From contig JAEWIV010000330.1 of assembly GCA_023386865.1 (NCBI GenBank), positions 1 to 9,089 of the forward strand: 9,089 nucleotides of DNA, written 5' to 3'. Position 1 is the first letter of the stretch. Every line of letters starts with the position of its first letter. Positions 7,049-9,089 of the stretch are shown one piece after another. The position numbers and the translations under genes were made by a program. The stretch comes from Pseudomonadota bacterium. Its GTDB lineage: Bacteria > Pseudomonadota > Alphaproteobacteria > Reyranellales > Reyranellaceae. The notes under the pieces are model-generated. The model saw nothing but the letters and a program-made list of their open reading frames with translations, was not told the origin of the DNA and did no database searches.

Positions 7049-8041
7049 ATGATGAGCGGCCGCCACACCGTGACCGTCGATGAAAGCGCCTCGGGCCTGC
7101 GGCTCGACCGTGCTCTCGCGGCGGCCTTGCCTGACCTCACGCGCAGCCGCGTGAAGGCGCTGATCGAAAGCCGCCGGGTGGCGCTTGCGGACGGCCGGAC
7201 GATAGAAGAGCCCTCTCGCAAGGTCAAAACGGGCGAGCGGTTCGTCGTCGACATTCCGGAGCCCGAGCCGGCCGAACCCAGGCCCCAGGCCATCGATCTC
7301 GACATACTGTACGAGGATTCGGACCTGCTGGTGCTGAACAAACCTGCAGGCCTGGTGGTTCATCCTGCGCCGGGCAATCCCGACAACACCCTGGTCAACG
7401 CCCTGCTGGCTCATTGCGGCGACAGCCTCTCGGGCATCGGCGGCGTGCGCCGACCGGGCATCGTCCATCGCCTGGACAAGGATACGTCAGGGGTCATGGT
7501 GGTGGCCAAGAACGATGCCACGCACCGGGCGCTGTCGAAGCTGTTCGCGGCTCACGACCTCACGCGGATCTACCAGGCCCTCGTTTGGGGCGCCCCCAAG
7601 GCTCCGAGAGGCACGATCGAAGCCGCCATCGGCCGCCATCCCATCGACCGCAAGCGGATGACCGTACGGCGGACGGGCGGCCGGGCAGCCCTCACCGAGT
7701 ACTGGGTCGAGCGGCGTTTCGGGCCTCCTTCGGCGCCCGTGGCGAGCCTGCTGGGTGCGCGGCTGGGCACCGGTCGTACCCATCAGGTTCGTGTCCATTT
7801 GGCTCACCTCGGCTGCCCTGTCGTCGGCGATCCGGTCTACGGCCGCAAGTCGCGCAACGCCGCCCAGCCCGCCTCGTTGAGGGAGTTCGGTCGGCAAGCC
7901 TTGCACGCCGCCGTCCTCGAATTTGGGCATCCACGAACGGGAAAGCGCATGCACTTCGCCACAGAATTGCCTCAAGACTTCAGGAGGTTGGTGTCGGAAC
8001 TGAACGACGTTAACCAAGTCCCCAATACCCGAGGGGATTAG
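7049..8041 (+). CDS. rluD: RluA-family 23S rRNA pseudouridine synthase, RluD-like
   Basis: A 330-residue enzyme that isomerises uridines to pseudouridine in large-subunit rRNA. Residues about 15-68 are an S4 RNA-binding domain (GLRLDRALAAALPDLTRSRVKALIESRRVALADG...VKTGERFVV). The catalytic domain has VLNKPAGLVVHPAPGN (95-110), HRLDKDTSGVMVVAKN (140-155) with catalytic D143, and RTHQVRVHLAHLGCPVVGDPVYG (243-265). The S4 domain plus the HRLDKDTSG motif fit RluD, which acts in helix 69, though RluC-type specificity cannot be excluded. Two ATG codons are adjacent (7049 and 7052); neither has a clear Shine-Dalgarno, and the first is used here. The gene lies directly upstream of rpoH in the same direction, with a 109-bp gap that holds a separate promoter. 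A longer open frame back to 6692 is antisense to the membrane protein and is rejected. Confidence 0.93.
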   Translation: MMSGRHTVTVDESASGLRLDRALAAALPDLTRSRVKALIESRRVALADGRTIEEPSRKVKTGERFVVDIPEPEPAEPRPQAIDLDILYEDSDLLVLNKPAGLVVHPAPGNPDNTLVNALLAHCGDSLSGIGGVRRPGIVHRLDKDTSGVMVVAKNDATHRALSKLFAAHDLTRIYQALVWGAPKAPRGTIEAAIGRHPIDRKRMTVRRTGGRAALTEYWVERRFGPPSAPVASLLGARLGTGRTHQVRVHLAHLGCPVVGDPVYGRKSRNAAQPASLREFGRQALHAAVLEFGHPRTGKRMHFATELPQDFRRLVSELNDVNQVPNTRGD

Positions 8042-8072
8042 TCGGATTTTCTTGACCCAGGGGGTGTCCGAC
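8041..8072. repeat. 6-bp inverted repeat GTCGGA/TCCGAC around the rpoH -35 region
   Basis: GTCGGA at 8041-8046 and TCCGAC at 8067-8072 are exact reverse complements that flank the candidate -35 element. TCCGA recurs at 8081-8085, giving a 14-bp-period imperfect direct repeat (TCCGACCTTTAG, then TCCGATTTTAG). It could be an additional regulator site or chance similarity of promoter sequence; there is no T-run, so it is not a convincing terminator. Confidence 0.3.
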
Positions 8073-8079
8073 CTTTAGA
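8051..8079 (+). promoter_or_regulatory. Candidate rpoH promoter, readable as sigma70 or RpoH-type
   Basis: TTGACC at 8052-8057 is a good sigma70 -35 hexamer, followed after 16 bp by a weak -10 TTTAGA (8074-8079). The same DNA reads as CTTG (8051-8054), 17 bp, CCTTTAG (8072-8078). That matches the alphaproteobacterial RpoH promoter form CTTG-N17/18-CYTATNT at CTTG, at the spacing and at four of the six specified -10 positions. Transcription would start near 8085-8087, at the left edge of the CIRCE element. The position is predicted, not measured. Confidence 0.5.
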
Positions 8080-8087
8080 GTCCGATT

Positions 8088-8114
8088 TTAGCAGTCGACG
8101 GGCAAGAGTGCTAA
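8088..8114. promoter_or_regulatory. CIRCE operator (HrcA-binding site) upstream of rpoH
   Basis: The left arm TTAGCAGTC (8088-8096), a 9-nt spacer (8097-8105) and the right arm GAGTGCTAA (8106-8114) reproduce the CIRCE consensus TTAGCACTC-N9-GAGTGCTAA with one mismatch in 18 arm positions (G instead of C at 8094) and exact spacing. An extra T-A pair (8087/8115) extends the symmetry. CIRCE is the operator of the heat-shock repressor HrcA, classically in front of groESL and dnaK/hrcA operons. Here it sits right at the predicted transcription start of rpoH, where bound HrcA should block transcription. The hrcA gene is not in this window. Confidence 0.88.
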
Positions 8115-8138
8115 ACGCCCGTTCAGCCTAGACCAGAA

Positions 8139-8146
8139 AGGGGGAG
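8139..8146 (+). promoter_or_regulatory. Ribosome binding site of rpoH
   Basis: AGGGGGAG lies 4 nt before the ATG at 8151, a strong purine-rich Shine-Dalgarno that fixes the rpoH start. It could partly pair with GCCC at 8117-8120 in the leader. Confidence 0.7.
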
Positions 8147-8150
8147 CCCG

Positions 8151-9074
8151 ATGAGCGCTGCCACCGCAAATCTTCCCGCCCTGCCGTCGTCCCTCACGCC
8201 GGAGGGCAACCTCAGTCGCTACCTGCAGGAGATCCGGAAGTTCCCGCTGCTGGAGCCGCAGGAGGAGTTCATGCTGGCCAAGCGTTGGCGCGAGCATGGC
8301 GACAGCCAGGCCGCCCACAAGCTGGTGACCAGCCATCTGCGTCTCGTGGCCAAGATCGCCATGGGCTATCGCGGCTATGGCCTGCCCGTGGCCGAGCTGA
8401 TCTCCGAAGGCAACGTCGGCATGATGCAGGCCGTGAAGCGGTTCGACCCGGACCGCGGCTTCCGTCTGGCCACCTACGCCATGTGGTGGATTCGCGCCTC
8501 GATCCAGGAATACATCCTTCATTCCTGGTCGCTGGTGAAGATGGGCACCACGGCGGCGCAGAAGAAGCTGTTCTTCAACCTGCGCAAGCTCAAGGGCCAG
8601 ATGCAGGCCATCGAGGAGGGCGATCTGTCGCCCGAGCAGGTGACCAAGATCGCGACCCGCCTCGGCGTCCCCGAGGAGGAGGTGGTGAACATGAACCGCC
8701 GCCTCGCCGCGCCCGACAGCTCGCTCAACGCTCCGGTCAAGGCCGAGGGCGACATGGAGTGGCAGGACTGGCTGGTCGACGACAGCCCCAACCAGGAGGC
8801 TCGTCTGGCCGAAAGCCAGGAACTCGGCCAGCGCAAGCACATGCTTGCCGCGGCGCTGAAGCAGCTCACCGACCGTGAGCGGCACATCATCGTCGAGCGC
8901 CGCCTGGTCGACGAGCCCAAGACGCTCGAGGACCTGTCGGCCAAGTACGGCATCAGCCGCGAGCGCGTGCGCCAGATCGAGGTGCGCGCCTTCGACAAGC
9001 TGCAGAAGGCCATGAAGAACATGGTGGTCGATGCGGCGAACCGCCCGGCCAAACTGGCGGCGGCGGCGACCTGA
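8151..9074 (+). CDS. rpoH: Heat-shock sigma factor RpoH (sigma32)
   Basis: A 307-residue alternative sigma factor that directs RNA polymerase to heat-shock promoters. Region 1.2/2.1 is LSRYLQEIRKFPLLEPQEEFMLAKRW (21-46); region 2 is HLRLVAKIAMGYRGYGLPVAELISEGNVGMMQAVKRFDP; region 2.4 is FRLATYAMWWIRASIQEYIL (104-123). QKKLFFNLR at 137-145 is the RpoH box that separates RpoH from RpoD and RpoS. Region 4.2 carries the -35-recognising helix-turn-helix at about 258-284 (DLSAKYGISRERVRQIEVRA). Length is normal for the family and the start has a strong ribosome site. Its own upstream region contains a CIRCE element and an RpoH-like promoter, which implies control by HrcA and possible autoregulation. 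Many alphaproteobacteria carry two rpoH paralogues; which type this is cannot be told from sequence alone. The stop is at 9072-9074, leaving 15 bp before the window edge. Confidence 0.97.
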   Translation: MSAATANLPALPSSLTPEGNLSRYLQEIRKFPLLEPQEEFMLAKRWREHGDSQAAHKLVTSHLRLVAKIAMGYRGYGLPVAELISEGNVGMMQAVKRFDPDRGFRLATYAMWWIRASIQEYILHSWSLVKMGTTAAQKKLFFNLRKLKGQMQAIEEGDLSPEQVTKIATRLGVPEEEVVNMNRRLAAPDSSLNAPVKAEGDMEWQDWLVDDSPNQEARLAESQELGQRKHMLAAALKQLTDRERHIIVERRLVDEPKTLEDLSAKYGISRERVRQIEVRAFDKLQKAMKNMVVDAANRPAKLAAAAT

Positions 9075-9089
9075 CGGGTCCGCCTGTCC

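Noticed and set aside
8019..8050. A possible terminator after rluD: TCCCC (8019-8023) and GGGGA (8033-8037) followed by a few T residues.
   Set aside because: The stem is only 5 bp with a 9-nt loop, lies inside the last codons, and the T-run is short and displaced. Not convincing as an intrinsic terminator.

Overview
The window is GC-rich and densely coding. It looks like the chromosome of an alphaproteobacterium, probably of the Rhodospirillales/Reyranella type. The grounds are a RluA-family pseudouridine synthase directly upstream of rpoH, a small one-helix membrane protein of a kind I associate with alphaproteobacterial rluD neighbourhoods, and the mix of PhyH-like dioxygenase, winged-helix/TPR regulator and BisC-type molybdoenzyme. 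The lineage is an inference from gene content; no rRNA or tRNA is present to confirm it. I see no mobile element, CRISPR array, phage gene or toxin system.

Layout: (1) 1-1073, minus strand: a phytanoyl-CoA-dioxygenase-like Fe(II)/2-oxoglutarate enzyme, followed with an 8-bp overlap by the start of a signal-peptide-bearing protein cut by the left edge. (2) 1074-1591: a 518-bp divergent intergenic region with small inverted repeats. (3) 1592-3292, plus strand: a soluble one-component regulator with a winged helix, a TolB-N/FlgO-like domain and TPR repeats. It converges, with only 6 bp between stop codons, on (4) 3299-7039, minus strand: a tight three-gene set reading in the order small membrane protein (TTG start), low-specificity threonine aldolase, BisC-like molybdopterin sulfoxide reductase. 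(5) 7049-9074, plus strand: a RluD-like 23S rRNA pseudouridine synthase and the heat-shock sigma factor RpoH.

The most informative part is the 109-bp gap between rluD and rpoH. It holds a near-perfect CIRCE operator (17 of 18 arm bases match TTAGCACTC-N9-GAGTGCTAA), which is the binding site of the heat-shock repressor HrcA. Just upstream is a promoter that can be read either as sigma70-like or as an alphaproteobacterial RpoH-type CTTG-N17-CCTTTAG element. Together these suggest that rpoH here is repressed by HrcA and possibly activated by its own product. The other genes look like ordinary chromosomal metabolism and maintenance. The sulfoxide reductase and RpoH both fit a stress and repair theme, but nothing in the sequence ties them into one regulon.
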